DNA of 64,000 bases from Jeongeupia chitinilytica (GTDB taxonomy: Bacteria; Pseudomonadota; Gammaproteobacteria; Burkholderiales; Chitinibacteraceae), in NCBI RefSeq assembly GCF_014652315.1, contig NZ_BMYO01000006.1:237798-301797 (forward strand). Direction: 5' to 3'. This document shows, piece after piece, positions 36,525-44,554 of the stretch. The notes under the pieces were generated by a model. The model made no database searches, had not been told where the DNA came from, and saw only the letters and a list, made by a program, of their open reading frames with translations. Position 1 is the first letter of the stretch, and each line of letters opens with the position of its first letter. Position numbers and translations under genes: made by a program.

Positions 36525-37849
36525 TTGTGGTGCTCCAGTACCGGTTTCGGCGTGACGGCGGCCAGCGCGCGTTCGGCGAGGTCGTGATAGAAATTGGTTC
36601 GGAAGATGCGGGCGACCGTCGACGCGATCATTGCGGTGGCCATGATCGAGATCACCATCTCGTGGCCGTCGGTCATTTCCATCAGGATGAAGGACGCCGT
36701 CAGCGGCGCGCGCGTCACCGCGGCCAGCACCGCCGTCATGCCGATCGCGACCAGCTTGATGTGCAGTTCCGGCCCCACCAGGGGCTGGAACCAGCTGCCG
36801 AGGCCGGCGCCGAGCGACAGCGACGGCGCGAAGATGCCGCCGGGCAGGCCGGTCAGATAGGTCGACAGCAGGCCGACGAATTTCAGCGGCAGGTAGTACC
36901 ACGCCAGCGTGGCTTCGCCGGCGACGACCTTGCTGGTGACCTCGGCACCGCTGCCGAAGATCGGCGCAGCCAGACCGCAGACGGCGATCAGCAGGCCGCA
37001 GCAGGCGACGAACAGATAGGGGCGGGTCGCGCGGACCAGCTGGACGCGCTCGGGCAGCCAGCGGCCGGGATTGACGCACAGCCACGAAAACGCACCGCCG
37101 ACGAGTCCGCCGGCGATCGAGATCAGCAGCAGCGGCGGCAGGATGCTGACGCTGAAGCCCGGAACCTTGATGTGGCCGAAATAGGTGTAGCTGCCGAGGA
37201 AGGCCAGCGAGACCACGCCCGACAGGATGACCGCACCGAGAATCTTGCCGCTGGTGCGCTCCTCGACCGAACGCGCCAGCTCTTCGAAGGCGAAGACGAT
37301 GCCGGCGAGCGGCGTGTTGAACGCCGCTGCGATCCCGGCTGCGCCGCCGGCGAGAATCAGCTGGCGCCGGAATGCCGCATCGCCGAGCGGAAACAGTTTG
37401 CGGCAGGCGTACATGACGCTCGCGCCGATCTGCACCGTCGGTCCTTCGCGGCCGAGCACGAAGCCGGAGCCGAGACCGGCAACGATGCAGACGAACTTGG
37501 TCGCGGCGAGCTTGAGGTTGACGAGCCTGTTGGCGATGTCCGGCTGGTCGGCCACGTGCAGGGCCGCCATCGCCTGCTGGATGCCGCTGCCTTCGGCACC
37601 GGGGCCGATGCGCCGCATCAGCCAGACGATGGCCATGCCGCCGAGCGGCAGCGAGATGAACGGCCACCAGAACCAGCGCGTGGTCAGGCTGTCGAAACCG
37701 GCGAACGCCCATTCGGCGGCCTTGGCGAGCATCACCGCGAGCACGCCGACGGCGGCCGCGCCAATCCACAGCGCGATCGTGCCGCGGCTGCGTTGCGGCA
37801 GGTGGCGCAACCGGACGAGCCAGCGCTTCAGGGTCATCTTGACGATCAT
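36521..37849 (-). CDS. CLC-family chloride/proton antiporter
   Basis: A 442-residue polytopic inner-membrane protein of the CLC family. Anion-site motifs are GAEGSGIQQ (the GSGIP equivalent, with Gln for Pro), GREGPTVQIG with the gating Glu, and GGIFAPSL. FAFEELARS has the two glutamates corresponding to the proton glutamate of ClC-ec1, which favours a Cl-/H+ antiporter over a channel. No CBS domains. A strong GGAGG site precedes ATG 37849. It lies between queE and queC, an unusual place, and may serve acid resistance or charge balance. Confidence 0.92.
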   Translation of the reverse strand: MIVKMTLKRWLVRLRHLPQRSRGTIALWIGAAAVGVLAVMLAKAAEWAFAGFDSLTTRWFWWPFISLPLGGMAIVWLMRRIGPGAEGSGIQQAMAALHVADQPDIANRLVNLKLAATKFVCIVAGLGSGFVLGREGPTVQIGASVMYACRKLFPLGDAAFRRQLILAGGAAGIAAAFNTPLAGIVFAFEELARSVEERTSGKILGAVILSGVVSLAFLGSYTYFGHIKVPGFSVSILPPLLLISIAGGLVGGAFSWLCVNPGRWLPERVQLVRATRPYLFVACCGLLIAVCGLAAPIFGSGAEVTSKVVAGEATLAWYYLPLKFVGLLSTYLTGLPGGIFAPSLSLGAGLGSWFQPLVGPELHIKLVAIGMTAVLAAVTRAPLTASFILMEMTDGHEMVISIMATAMIASTVARIFRTNFYHDLAERALAAVTPKPVLEHHK

Positions 37850-37897
37850 GGGACCTCCGGGGCGTGCATTGAGGATAGCCGAGCAATCCCCGCGTGC

Positions 37898-38545
37898 TCA
37901 GACGCCGGGCTTTTCGCCCCAGAGAATCTTGTGCAGCTGCACTTGCATCCGCACCGGCAAGTGGTCTTCGAGCACCCACGCGGCCAGATCGGCCGGCGGC
38001 AGCGTTTCCCACACCGGCGAGAATAGCACCGGGGCAAGGTCATTGACCTTGCGTTGGCGCACGAGATCGCGCGCCCACTCGTAGTCGGCCCGGTCGCACA
38101 GCACGAACTTGACTTCGTCTTTCGGCGTCAGCGCGGCGAGGTTGTCCCAGTGCATCTTCGCCAGCTCGCCCGAGCCCGGCGTCTTGATGTCGAGAATGCG
38201 CGAGACGCGCGGGTCGACATCGGCGATCGGCAGCGCGCCGCTGGTTTCGAGGCTGACGTCGTAGCCGGCATCGCACAGCGCAGTCAGGAAAGCGAGGCTG
38301 TGCTTCTGTGCCAGCGGCTCGCCGCCGGTCACGCAGACCGTACGCGCGCCGTGACGGGCCACGTCGGCGAGGATCTCGTCGAAGCCCATGGTCTTGCCGC
38401 CGTGGAAGGCATAGGCGCTGTCGCAGTAGCCGCAGCGCAGCGGACAGCCGGTGAGGCGGACGAACACGGTGGGCAGGCCGAGACGGCTGGTCTCGCCCTG
38501 CAGCGAATAAAAGATCTCGGTGATCCGGAGCGATGCGGGATTCAT
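37898..38545 (-). CDS. queE: 7-carboxy-7-deazaguanine synthase QueE
   Basis: Radical SAM enzyme that makes the 7-deazaguanine ring for queuosine. The 215-residue sequence has the cluster motif CPLRCGYCD (CxxxCxxC), VTGGEPLAQ and ETSGA, typical of QueE. FYSLQGETSRLGLP at the N terminus is diagnostic. It is 48 bases upstream of the CLC gene and two genes from queC. A 124-base leader with hairpins separates it from cpoB. Confidence 0.95.
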   Translation of the reverse strand: MNPASLRITEIFYSLQGETSRLGLPTVFVRLTGCPLRCGYCDSAYAFHGGKTMGFDEILADVARHGARTVCVTGGEPLAQKHSLAFLTALCDAGYDVSLETSGALPIADVDPRVSRILDIKTPGSGELAKMHWDNLAALTPKDEVKFVLCDRADYEWARDLVRQRKVNDLAPVLFSPVWETLPPADLAAWVLEDHLPVRMQVQLHKILWGEKPGV

Positions 38546-38669
38546 GATGGTTCCGTACCGGATTCACAATCCGGTGGTGGGTTTTTCCAGACCGGAATGT
38601 CCGGCGGAAATGCAAACAGCAGCGGCGAGGGCCGCTGCCGCGGGAATGGGGTTGATCAGTACGGGCCGA
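38546..38669 (-). other. queE leader with hairpins
   Basis: Between cpoB and queE the minus strand can form GCAGCGGC-CCTC-GCCGCTGC just after cpoB, CCGGA-CAT-TCCGG, and CCGGATT-GTG-AATCCGG shortly before the queE start. The first may help to end or stabilise the cpoB message. The others could be a regulatory leader; they do not match a known preQ1 riboswitch by eye. Confidence 0.35.
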
Positions 38670-39389
38670 TCAGTTGACGCTCAGCAGCGCCTTCTTGGCC
38701 GTCGCGGCCTTTTCGGACTGCGGGTATTTCTCGACCAGCTGCAACAGGAAGCTGCGGGCTTCCTTCTTGTTGCCCTGGGCGTTGGCGCACACGGCCAGGC
38801 CGAACAGGGCATCGGGCGCCAGCGCGTTGTCGGGCGCCTTGTTGACGATCTCGGCGTAGGCGAAGCGCGCGTTCTTGTAGTCCTTCAGTGCGGCATAGCT
38901 GTTGCCCATCCAGTACTGCGCGGTCGGCACGCCCGGGTCGGCCGGGTTCGCGGTGACGAACTGCTTCAGCGCGGCCACGGCGTCCTTGTGCTTGCCGGCC
39001 TGCGACAGCTTGATCGCGTCGTCGAGCGACTGCTGGCTGGCTTCCTGTGCGGCTGCCTTTTGCTGGACCTTGGCCTGTTCGATATTGCGGACCCGCGTGT
39101 CGAGGTCGGTGAACAGGTCCTTCTGCTGCTTGCCGGCCTGGTCCTGGTTGAACTGCAGCACCTCGATCTGGCCGCGCAGGTTGGCGATTTCCTGCTTGAG
39201 GCCTTCGATCTGTCCCAGCAGGTTGAGCATCTGCTTGTTGCTCGCTTCGAGCTGGTTCAGCCGGGTGTTCTGCTTGGCATTGTCCTGCTGCAGGTCGGTG
39301 ATCTGCTGGCGGGCGACATTGTCGTCGAACAGGCCGGCATGGGCCTGCAGGGCAAAGGCAAAGGTGATCAGGGCAACAAGGCGTTTCAT
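38670..39389 (-). CDS. cpoB: Cell division coordinator CpoB (YbgF)
   Basis: Periplasmic Tol-Pal-associated protein linking outer-membrane constriction with peptidoglycan synthesis. From ATG 39389 the protein is 239 aa: signal peptide (MKRLVALITFAFALQAHA), a coiled-coil trimerisation region (about residues 25-100, Gln-rich), and TPR repeats in the C-terminal half (DAIKLSQAGKHKDAVAALKQ, TAQYWMGNSYAALKDYKNA). The frame is open farther upstream but only this start gives the signal peptide. Confidence 0.95.
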   Translation of the reverse strand: MKRLVALITFAFALQAHAGLFDDNVARQQITDLQQDNAKQNTRLNQLEASNKQMLNLLGQIEGLKQEIANLRGQIEVLQFNQDQAGKQQKDLFTDLDTRVRNIEQAKVQQKAAAQEASQQSLDDAIKLSQAGKHKDAVAALKQFVTANPADPGVPTAQYWMGNSYAALKDYKNARFAYAEIVNKAPDNALAPDALFGLAVCANAQGNKKEARSFLLQLVEKYPQSEKAATAKKALLSVN

Positions 39390-39481
39390 GGACGGTCTCG
39401 GAATGAACAAAGCCGGCATCGTGGCGACGCCGGCTAGCCTAGGCGGTTTTGCCGGGCGGCACAAGGCCGCCCCGAAACGGC

Positions 39482-40021
39482 TTACTGGGCCGATTCGCCC
39501 TTGTAGACCAGGTTGGCGTTACGGTTGCGCGACCAGGCCTCTTCGGTCTGACCCGGTTCCAGCGGCTTCTCTTCGCCGAAGCTCACGCTTTCCAGCTGCG
39601 ATTCCGGTACGCCCAGCGACAGCAGGACCTTCTTGGTCGCTTCGGCACGCTTCTGGCCCAGCGCCAGGTTGTACTCGGCGGTGCCGCGGTCGTCGGTGTT
39701 GCCCTGAACGATCAGCTTGGCATCCTTGTTGGCCAGCAGGTACTTGGCGTGGGCGGCCAGCAGGGCCTGGTAGTCCGATTTGACGACGAAGGAGTCGAAG
39801 TCGAAGTAGACGCGGCGTTGCGACAGGATGTTGTTCGGATCGGTCAGCGGGTTGTTGCCCTTGTTCAGGTCGCTGCCCTGGGTCAGGTCGACGGTCGCCG
39901 GCTTGGTTTCACTGCCGGTGACCGGTGCCGTGGTCTTGCCCGCATTCGGGTCGGCCGGCGGCGTGCTCGAGCATGCGGCCAGGAGGGCGGTCATCAGGAC
40001 GGACAGTGCAACTTTCTTCAT
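39482..40021 (-). CDS. pal: Peptidoglycan-associated lipoprotein Pal
   Basis: Outer-membrane lipoprotein that binds peptidoglycan through its OmpA-like domain. The 179-residue form starts at ATG 40021, six bases after GGGAG; the ATG at 40027 directly abuts that site and is less likely. Signal peptide with lipobox LLAAC, then YFDFDSFVVKSDY, QGNTDDRGTAEYNLALGQKRA (peptidoglycan binding) and SFGEEKP. Between tolB and cpoB. Confidence 0.96.
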   Translation of the reverse strand: MKKVALSVLMTALLAACSSTPPADPNAGKTTAPVTGSETKPATVDLTQGSDLNKGNNPLTDPNNILSQRRVYFDFDSFVVKSDYQALLAAHAKYLLANKDAKLIVQGNTDDRGTAEYNLALGQKRAEATKKVLLSLGVPESQLESVSFGEEKPLEPGQTEEAWSRNRNANLVYKGESAQ

Positions 40022-40143
40022 TTTCATCTCCCATCGGATTGAACTTGGGTGAGCAAAACACCGCGATACATGCGGCCAGCATAGGGGAAAGCCGGGGCGA
40101 CGGCGACGGAAAGAATGCCACCGGCCCGATTCCCGCATTCACA

Positions 40144-41442
40144 TCAGCGCAACAGCGGCCCCCAGGCCGGCTGGCGGACATCGCCGTTCTGGGCCTTCAG
40201 GCGCTGCTTGATCCGGCCGTCGACCGATACGGCGGCGAGCGTGCCGCGGCTGCCGGTTTCGTAGAGGATCATCCGGCCGTTCGACGCGAAGCTCGGCGAA
40301 TCGTCCGCACCGGTATCGGTCAGCACCTGGATCTGCCGGCTGGCCATGTCCATCACGGCGACCTGGAAACCCTTGCCGGTGCGGGTGATCAGGGCCATCG
40401 ACTTGCCGTCCGGACTGACCTTGCCCGAGGCGTTGTACGCACCCTGGAAGGTGAGACGCTCGCCGCCGCCACCCGAGACCGGCATCCGGTAGATCTGCGG
40501 GCTGCCGCCGCGGTCGGACGTGAACACGATGCTCCGACCGTCCGGCGTGAACGAAGGTTCCGTGTTGATGTCGCCGGTATTGGTCAGCCGGCGCGGATTG
40601 CTGCCGTCGGTGTTGACGAGATAGATCTGGCTGCCCGAGTCCTTGGTCAGCACCACGGCGAGCTGGCGGCCATCCGGCGACCACGCCGGTGCCGAGTTCG
40701 AGCCCTTGAATGCCGCGGCCTTCCAGCGCTTGCCGCTGGCCAGATCCTGCACGTAGACGATCGGTTTCTGCTCCTCGAACGACACGTAGGCGAGACGGCC
40801 ACCGTCCGGCGACCACTTCGGCGACATGATGGGCTGGTTGCTGGCGAGCACCGTCTGCGCACCGTAACCGTCGGCATCGGCGACCTGCAGCTCGTGACGC
40901 TTGCCGCGCTTGACCACGTAGGCGATGCGCGAGTTGAACGCACCCGGTTCGCCGGTCAGCTTCTGGTAGACCATGTCGGCGATCTGGTGCGCGACGCGCC
41001 GCGACTGGCTGACGCGGGCCGAGAGCTGGTGCGCCAGCAGCACGTTCTTGTTCGACAGGTCGACCAGCCAGAACTTGACGGTGAAGCTGTCACCGGCCGG
41101 GATCACGCTGCCGATCAGCGCCGTCTGCGCGCCGCGGCCGGTCAGTGCGGCCGGGTTCAGCTGCTCGGGGGCGAACGGCATCGGCGCGAGATCGCCGGCA
41201 CCGATGACCTTGAACAGCCCGGAGCGGGTCAGGTCGTCACCGACGACGGGCGTCAGTGCCTGTGGCAGCGACTGCTCGGACTGGAACGGCGCGATCGCGA
41301 TCGGGTACTGGCTGGCGCCGGCACCGACGACCTCGATCGTCATGTTGTCGGCGGCACGCGCGTGCATCATCGTGAACAGCAGCGCGGCGGCCAGGAACAG
41401 CCAGCTCGTCATGCGCTGCATCGTGGTCTGGAAGGTCGGCAT
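40144..41442 (-). CDS. tolB: Tol-Pal system protein TolB
   Basis: Periplasmic beta-propeller protein that links TolA and Pal. The 432-residue protein has a signal peptide ending MMHARA-A, an N-terminal alpha/beta domain and repeated propeller blades with SPDGG/SPDGR motifs (for example WSPDGRQLAVVL and FTPDGRSIVFTSDRG). ATG 41442 is preceded by GAGGAG that overlaps the tolA stop, so the start is translationally coupled. Confidence 0.96.
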   Translation of the reverse strand: MPTFQTTMQRMTSWLFLAAALLFTMMHARAADNMTIEVVGAGASQYPIAIAPFQSEQSLPQALTPVVGDDLTRSGLFKVIGAGDLAPMPFAPEQLNPAALTGRGAQTALIGSVIPAGDSFTVKFWLVDLSNKNVLLAHQLSARVSQSRRVAHQIADMVYQKLTGEPGAFNSRIAYVVKRGKRHELQVADADGYGAQTVLASNQPIMSPKWSPDGGRLAYVSFEEQKPIVYVQDLASGKRWKAAAFKGSNSAPAWSPDGRQLAVVLTKDSGSQIYLVNTDGSNPRRLTNTGDINTEPSFTPDGRSIVFTSDRGGSPQIYRMPVSGGGGERLTFQGAYNASGKVSPDGKSMALITRTGKGFQVAVMDMASRQIQVLTDTGADDSPSFASNGRMILYETGSRGTLAAVSVDGRIKQRLKAQNGDVRQPAWGPLLR

Positions 41443-41450
41443 ACGTCTCC

Positions 41451-42311
41451 TCAGTCTTTCAGGCGGAAATTGATGTTCCATTCGCGGTACTGGCCCGAGA
41501 ACGGCTGGCCTTCGGGCAATGGCGGCATCCTGCCGAGTGCCATCACCGCACGTTGTGCCGCCTCGTCATAGGCGGCGATGCCGCTGGATTTGACGACGGT
41601 GACATTGCTGATCGTGCCGTCGGGCAGCACGCTGATCTTCAGTCCGGCCGCCGGGTTGCCCTTGTCGTCCGGATAGACGAGTTTCGAGCGGATCAGCTGG
41701 CCGACCTTGCTGCGGTAATCGGTGAGCCCCTTGCTCGAAATCGGGCTGGTGCCGTTGCCGCTGCCCGGGCCGGTATTGACCGTCGCGTTCGGGTTGTTGC
41801 CCTTGCCGCCAGGCTTGGCACCGGCGCTCGGCGTGTTGTTGCTGGTGCTGAGCAACTGGTCGAACTCGGACTGCGGCTTGGCCTTGGGCGCCGCCTTCTT
41901 CGGTTCCGGTGTCGGCTTGGGCGCCGGCGTGGGTTTGGGAACCGGGGTCGGCTTGGGTGTCGGCGCAGGTGTGGGTGTCGGTACCGGTGTCGGTTTGGGT
42001 TTCGGCGTCGGCTTGACCTTCTCGACCGCAATGTCGGCCTTTTTCTCCGGCAGCGGTTCGGGCTTCGGTTCCGGCGTGGCCGGCGGCGGCGTCGGTTCGG
42101 CCTTCGGCTGCGGTTCCGGCTTTGCAACCTCGTGCTGCGCCGGTGCGGGCGGCGGCCCGCCCCATAACTCGACCTCGACCGGTTGCGGCTTCTTGGTCTG
42201 CCACTGCACCGACACCATCAGGAAGACCGCGAACAGCACGTGCACTGCCGCTGCCAGCACGAAGGCCAGCGTCCGGCGCTCCTCGGGGTGGCGTTGGCGA
42301 TGGTCGATCAC
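41451..42311 (-). CDS. tolA: Tol-Pal system protein TolA (Pro-rich stalk)
   Basis: Energy-transducing inner-membrane protein that reaches to TolB/Pal. Residues about 15-35 are the membrane anchor (FVLAAAVHVLFAVFLMV). The middle domain (about 55-145) is a Pro/Lys/Thr stalk with repeated KPTP units and no long Ala-rich helix. The C-terminal domain has TolA/TonB-like KLVYPDDKGNPAAGLKISVL and AQRAVMALGRMP. Length 286 aa; overlaps tolR by 4 bp. The stalk looks more like TonB than the helical TolA of enterics. Confidence 0.93.
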   Translation of the reverse strand: MIDHRQRHPEERRTLAFVLAAAVHVLFAVFLMVSVQWQTKKPQPVEVELWGGPPPAPAQHEVAKPEPQPKAEPTPPPATPEPKPEPLPEKKADIAVEKVKPTPKPKPTPVPTPTPAPTPKPTPVPKPTPAPKPTPEPKKAAPKAKPQSEFDQLLSTSNNTPSAGAKPGGKGNNPNATVNTGPGSGNGTSPISSKGLTDYRSKVGQLIRSKLVYPDDKGNPAAGLKISVLPDGTISNVTVVKSSGIAAYDEAAQRAVMALGRMPPLPEGQPFSGQYREWNINFRLKD

Positions 42312-42724
42312 TTCGGGCGCACCAGCAGGCCGACGCGGGCGACGTTGGCGGCCTTGAGCGCGTCCATCGTCGCCATCACCGTTTCATAACGGACCGACTT
42401 GTCGCCGGCGATCACCACCGGCCGGTCGGCCTTGATGGCGAGCCTGTCCTGCACCAGCGTGACCAGCGCGCGGGCATCGGCGACGGTTTCGCTCTTGCCG
42501 GCGTCCGTCAGCGTCAGTTCGCCGTCCGGGCCGATTTCGACCCGCAACGGTTCGACGCTGGCTTCCTGATCGGCCTTGCCGACCGTGGGCAGGTTGACGA
42601 CACCGGGCGACTGCATCATCGGCGTCGCGACCATGAAGATCACCAGCAGTACCAGCATCACGTCGATGTAGGGCACGACGTTGATCTGGTTCATCGAACG
42701 GCGCGGTCTTCGGGTTCTGGCCAT
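42308..42724 (-). CDS. tolR: Tol-Pal system protein TolR
   Basis: ExbD/TolR proton-channel subunit of 138 residues. A short cytoplasmic start (MARTRRPRRSMNQINVVPYIDVMLVL) holds the essential Asp of the membrane helix, followed by a periplasmic domain. Overlaps tolA; tolQ lies 12 bases upstream. Confidence 0.96.
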   Translation of the reverse strand: MARTRRPRRSMNQINVVPYIDVMLVLLVIFMVATPMMQSPGVVNLPTVGKADQEASVEPLRVEIGPDGELTLTDAGKSETVADARALVTLVQDRLAIKADRPVVIAGDKSVRYETVMATMDALKAANVARVGLLVRPK

Positions 42725-42736
42725 GATCCGGCCTCC

Positions 42737-43408
42737 TTAGCGCGCAGCCTGACGTTGCAGGATGTTGGAGAACTCTTCGATGAAGGTATCGAAGCGGTTG
42801 GCCAGCGCGTCGACGTCGTGGGCGAAGCGGTTGTAGGCGACGGTGGCCGGGATCGCGGCGAACAGGCCGATGGCGGTGGCGACCAGCGCTTCGGCAATGC
42901 CGGGCGCCACGGTGGCCAGCGTGGCCTGACCGACGTTCGCCAGCCCGCGGAACGCGTGCATGATGCCCCAGACCGTACCGAACAGACCGATGTAGGGCGA
43001 CACCGAACCGACCGAGGCGAGGAAGGACGTGTGCTTGTCGAGCCAGTCGAGCTCGCGCTGGCAGGCGGCACGCATCGCCCGGCGGGTGCCTTCCATCACG
43101 TCCGACAACTCCATGCCGCCTTTCTGGCGCAGCTTGAGGAATTCGGAGAAGCCGGCGATGAAGATCTTCTCCATCCCGACCGAGTGACCGCGCTTGGTCT
43201 GTTCGAACAGCGCATTCAGGTCCGAGCCGCTCCAGAAGCGGTCCTCGAACAGTTCGCTGGCCTTGGCCGCCTTCGACACCGTGAAGTACTTGCTGAAGAT
43301 GTGCCACCAGCTGAGCAGCGACAGCAGCACCAGAATCGCCATCACCAGCTGGACGACCAGGCTGGCGTGCATCACGAGTTCGAGAATCGACAGGTCTTGA
43401 TTGGGCAT
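42737..43408 (-). CDS. tolQ: Tol-Pal system protein TolQ
   Basis: MotA/TolQ/ExbB-type subunit of the proton channel (223 residues). It has three membrane helices (about 15-37, 130-155, 165-190) with SVSPYIGLFGTVWGIMHAF and APGIAEALVATAIGLFAAIPA. ATG 43408 gives the standard MPNQDLSILELV start; upstream frame is only a shadow. The ybgC thioesterase gene usually found just before tolQ is missing here. Confidence 0.96.
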   Translation of the reverse strand: MPNQDLSILELVMHASLVVQLVMAILVLLSLLSWWHIFSKYFTVSKAAKASELFEDRFWSGSDLNALFEQTKRGHSVGMEKIFIAGFSEFLKLRQKGGMELSDVMEGTRRAMRAACQRELDWLDKHTSFLASVGSVSPYIGLFGTVWGIMHAFRGLANVGQATLATVAPGIAEALVATAIGLFAAIPATVAYNRFAHDVDALANRFDTFIEEFSNILQRQAAR

Positions 43409-43497
43409 CGGGTTTACCGGGGTGAGGATGGAGGGGCTGCGCGGTGTTTCAGGTTCGTACCTGTCCGGCTCCGCGAGTTCCGTTTGCTTACAACTGG

Positions 43498-43935
43498 TTA
43501 CTGTGCCAGCGGCGTGGTGACGACCTGTCCCGGCAGTTGCTGGTCCAGCTGGGCGCGGATGGCCGCGGCCAGCGAGGCCGTCCATTTGTTGTAGTTCGGA
43601 TGGATGAAGACGCGACCGTCGCTGACGGTTTCGTACTTCAGGTTGAAGCTGTCGAGGTAGTGGATCTGGACGCTGCGGACGTCGTATTCGATCGTGACCT
43701 TGGCGCTGTGCTTGCCGTTGCCGACGTCGAGTGTGGCTTCGACCCGGCCCGGTGCAACCTCGCGCGCCTGCCACTTCGCCTTGGTCGCGCCGTCGATGAT
43801 GGCGGTCTTCACCTGGCCCGGATCGAGGTCCCGGGTGATGGCGAGTTTGGGCGGATCCTGCAGCAGGCCCTGGCGCGCCAGCGCGGGGGTGGACAGGCCG
43901 AGCAGCAGGCACAGGGCAATGAGGATGTGTTTCAT
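43498..43935 (-). CDS. Secreted protein of unknown function, paralogue A
   Basis: A 145-residue protein with a signal peptide (MKHILIALCLLLGLSTPALA). The mature part is the paralogue of the next gene upstream: both share VKTAII-x-x-ATKxKW, EVAPG, RSVxIxYLDS and IHxNYNKW in the same order. Predicted small alpha/beta periplasmic domain. A TACAAT -10 lies at 43959-43964 on the minus strand. It sits 89 bases before tolQ. I cannot name a function; the position suggests an envelope role. Confidence 0.75.
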   Translation of the reverse strand: MKHILIALCLLLGLSTPALARQGLLQDPPKLAITRDLDPGQVKTAIIDGATKAKWQAREVAPGRVEATLDVGNGKHSAKVTIEYDVRSVQIHYLDSFNLKYETVSDGRVFIHPNYNKWTASLAAAIRAQLDQQLPGQVVTTPLAQ

Positions 43936-44026
43936 TGAGGTCTCCGGGCGTCGCTGCAATTGTAAGCGCTTGAAGACCCCGATTTAAGCCCTGATGTGAC
44001 GAAACTCACCATCGGCATGCAAAGCT

Positions 44027-44064
44027 GGAAAAATTCACGCCGACCAGCGTCACCGGCCGGTCGG
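44027..44064 (-). terminator. Possible weak terminator between the paralogues
   Basis: On the minus strand CCGACC ... GGTCGG (13-base loop) is followed by AATTTTTCC, eight bases after the paralogue B stop. The short stem and long loop make this a weak candidate. Confidence 0.4.
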
Positions 44065-44071
44065 CGGCGGC

Positions 44072-44476
44072 TCAGTTGACGGCGATCTGCTCGGTGCCGA
44101 GCTGCTTGCGGATGTCGTTGGCGAGCGTCTCGGTCCACTTGTTGTAGTTGCCGTGGATGTAGGTCCTGCCCTCGGCGGCTTCGTAACCCATGTCGGCGCT
44201 GTCGAGATAACGGATCGCCACGCTGCGGTCGGTATAGTCGATCGCCACCTTCACCATGTGCCGGCCGCGAACGGTGATCGACGCATCGATCTGGCCCGGC
44301 GCCACTTCGGCGGCCTGCCATTTGCGCTTGGTTGCGGCGGTGATGATCGCGGTCTTGACGGTTTCGGCGCTGGCCGGTGCGGTGAACTCGATCTTGGGCG
44401 GTTCGCGCAGGATGTCGGCCCACGCGGGGGCGGCCAGCCCGATGGCCAGGCCGAGGGCGACGAGGATGTGTTTCAT
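44072..44476 (-). CDS. Secreted protein of unknown function, paralogue B
   Basis: A 134-residue protein with signal peptide MKHILVALGLAIGLAAPAWA. It is clearly duplicated with the downstream paralogue: VKTAIITAATKRKWQAAEVAPG and YLDSADMGYE / IHGNYNKWTE align with VKTAIIDGATKAKWQAREVAPG and YLDSFNLKYE / IHPNYNKWTA. Located between ruvB and the second copy, in the space where ybgC is found in related operons. The family is not one I can name. Confidence 0.75.
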   Translation of the reverse strand: MKHILVALGLAIGLAAPAWADILREPPKIEFTAPASAETVKTAIITAATKRKWQAAEVAPGQIDASITVRGRHMVKVAIDYTDRSVAIRYLDSADMGYEAAEGRTYIHGNYNKWTETLANDIRKQLGTEQIAVN

Positions 44477-44554
44477 GGTGGTCTCCGTAGGGCACGACCG
44501 ACGGATCGTGCAGGCGGAGTGTAAATGAAGTCGTGTACAGCGCCGTTAGTGGCG

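Noticed and set aside
38546..38669. preQ1 riboswitch before queE
   Set aside because: Hairpins are present but the short conserved preQ1 core and A-rich tail are not seen; needs a covariance search to settle.
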